Assembly (NCBI RefSeq): GCF_900116135.1 | Contig: NZ_FOZX01000003.1 | Coordinates: forward strand, 1 to 64,000 | DNA length: 64,000 nucleotides | Direction of reading: 5' to 3' | Origin: Saccharopolyspora flava | Lineage (GTDB): Bacteria > Actinomycetota > Actinomycetes > Mycobacteriales > Pseudonocardiaceae | Position numbers and translations under genes: made by a program | The notes under the pieces: model-generated | What the model saw: the letters and a program-made list of their open reading frames with translations, nothing else | Told to the model about the DNA's origin: nothing | Databases searched by the model: none | Part shown: piece after piece, positions 62,883 to 64,000 of the stretch | How positions within the stretch are numbered: the first letter of the stretch is position 1 | Layout: each line of letters begins with the position of its first letter

Positions 62883-64000
62883 ATGTCCAGCGACGTGGTG
62901 TTCAGCCCCTACGACTACGCCGTGCACGACGACCCCTACCCGGCCTACGCGCGGCTGCGCGACGAGGCGCCGGTGTACCGCAACGACGAGCTCGACTTCT
63001 GGGCGCTGTCCCGGCACGCCGACGTCGCCGCGCTGTTCCGGGACAACACCCGGCTGTCCAACGCCAACGGCGTCTCGCTCGACCCGGCCGCCTGGGGACC
63101 CGGTGCGCACCGGACCATGTCGTTCCTCGCGCTCGACGACCCCCGGCACAACCGGCTGCGCTCGCTGGTCTCCCGCGGGTTCACCCCGCGCCGGGTCCGC
63201 GACCTGCAACCGCGCATCCTCGAACTCGCCCGCCACCACCTGCTTCCCGCGCTGGAGGCCGGGGAGTTCGACTTCGTGGCCGACTTCGCGGGCAAGTTCC
63301 CGATGGACGTCATCTCCGAGCTGATGGGCGTGCCCGAGGCCGACCGCGACCGGCTGCGTGAGCTCGCCGACACCGTGATGCACCGCGAGGAAGGCGTTTC
63401 CGACGTGCCGCGGGCGGCGATGGAGGCCTCGCTGAACCTGGTCGGCTACTACACCGACCTGCTCGCCGAGCGCCGCCGCTCCCCCACCGACGACCTCACC
63501 TCCGCGCTGCTGGCCGCCGAGATCGACGGCGACCGGCTCAGCGAGGAGGAGATCATCGCGTTCCTGTTCCTGATGGTCGTCGCGGGCAACGAGACCACCA
63601 CGAAACTGCTGGCCAACGCCGTGCACTGGGCGCACCTCAACCCCGGCGAGCAGGCCAAGCCGTTCAGCGACCCGGAGCGGGTGACCGACTGGATCGAGGA
63701 GACGCTGCGCTACGACACCTCGACCCAGATGGTCGCGCGCACCGCCACCGAGGACATCCCGCTGGACGGCGGCACGATCCCCGAGGGCGCCCGGGTGCTG
63801 CTGCTGGTCGGGTCCGCCAACCGCGATCCGCGCGCCTTCGCCGACCCCGACCGCTACGACCTCGACCGCCGCGGCGAGATCCCGCTGGTGAGCTTCGGCG
63901 GCGGTACCCACTTCTGCCTCGGCGCGCACCTGGCGCGGCTGGAGGCCCGGATCGCGCTCACCGAGTTCGTCGGGTTGGTCAATAGCTACGAGGTCGACCT
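62883..64000 (+). CDS. Cytochrome P450 (partial, runs off the window end)
   Basis: About 372 residues of a P450 of ~400 are present. Visible features are the I-helix oxygen-binding motif AGNETTT, the K-helix ETLR (ExxR), the LLLVGSANRDPRAFADPDRYDLDR segment and the haem loop FGGGTHFCLGAHLARLE with Cys345. The C-terminal ~30 residues are missing. Its sequence style (LVSRGFTPRRV, LLLVGSANRD) recalls mycobacterial CYP130-type enzymes more than CYP125 or CYP142. A sterol or fatty-acid substrate is suggested by context only. ATG 62883 gives MSSDVVFSPYDYAVHDDPYP. Confidence 0.92.
   Translation, partial: MSSDVVFSPYDYAVHDDPYPAYARLRDEAPVYRNDELDFWALSRHADVAALFRDNTRLSNANGVSLDPAAWGPGAHRTMSFLALDDPRHNRLRSLVSRGFTPRRVRDLQPRILELARHHLLPALEAGEFDFVADFAGKFPMDVISELMGVPEADRDRLRELADTVMHREEGVSDVPRAAMEASLNLVGYYTDLLAERRRSPTDDLTSALLAAEIDGDRLSEEEIIAFLFLMVVAGNETTTKLLANAVHWAHLNPGEQAKPFSDPERVTDWIEETLRYDTSTQMVARTATEDIPLDGGTIPEGARVLLLVGSANRDPRAFADPDRYDLDRRGEIPLVSFGGGTHFCLGAHLARLEARIALTEFVGLVNSYEVD

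Overview
The window is high-GC DNA from an actinomycete. The 5' end of a 16S rRNA gene, a Mce lipid importer, a mycothiol-type enzyme, frequent GTG starts and a DUF5753/DUF397 regulator pair all point to Actinobacteria. The HCCC zinc-finger/DUF5753 pair and the KstR steroid regulon suggest Pseudonocardiales (Saccharopolyspora- or Amycolatopsis-like). The genus is an inference.

Region 1 (1-17.7 kb) is conserved backbone, almost all on the minus strand. It holds the 16S 5' end with its leader, then tyrS, mpg, argH, argCJBDFR, pheST, a SpoU-type rRNA methyltransferase, and infC-rpmI-rplT. The order matches the M. tuberculosis tyrS/mpg-arg-pheST-tsnR-rplT-rpmI-infC segment, except that argG is absent between argR and argH. 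argC has a well-formed leaderless promoter overlapping an ARG box. infC appears to start at an ATC codon.

Region 2 (17.7-31 kb) is an accessory catabolic block lying between infC and uvrA. The first part is an IclR regulator, a D-serine dehydratase-like enzyme, RidA, an N-acyl-D-amino-acid deacylase and a GntP/DsdX-like permease, a coherent D-amino-acid salvage module. A secreted lactonase-fold protein follows, then a sugar-binding lipoprotein, two permeases and a cytosolic GH20 hexosaminidase (amino-sugar uptake without its own ATPase). An AlsT-type amino-acid/sodium symporter closes the block.

Region 3 (31-43.7 kb) has uvrA, a mycothiol-dependent isomerase-family protein and a metallo-beta-lactamase-fold hydrolase. 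It continues with a Fic protein divergent from a stand-alone LigD polymerase domain, a zinc-finger protein divergent from an Scr1-like HTH/DUF397 pair, and a cell-wall/beta-lactam cluster (class A beta-lactamase, beta-lactamase-like hydrolase lacking the deacylating Glu, LysR regulator, L,D-transpeptidase).

Region 4 (43.9-64 kb) is a steroid (cholesterol-type) uptake and degradation locus. A complete mce4 operon (yrbE4AB-mce4ABCDEF) sits behind an hsd4A-like dehydrogenase. Divergent from it are fadE26, fadE27, fadD17, kshA and a small four-cysteine protein, then kstR, a second TetR gene, the Mce ATPase mceG, a hydroxysteroid-dehydrogenase-like SDR and a truncated cytochrome P450. About ten sites resembling the KstR operator TnnAACnnGTTnnA lie in the promoters of this region and nowhere else I noticed.

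A family of short inverted-repeat elements with identical 12-nt ends (GGGGACAGTTTT) occurs in four unrelated intergenic gaps (4.2, 19.9, 40.6 and 55.1 kb). It is the least explained structure in the window.
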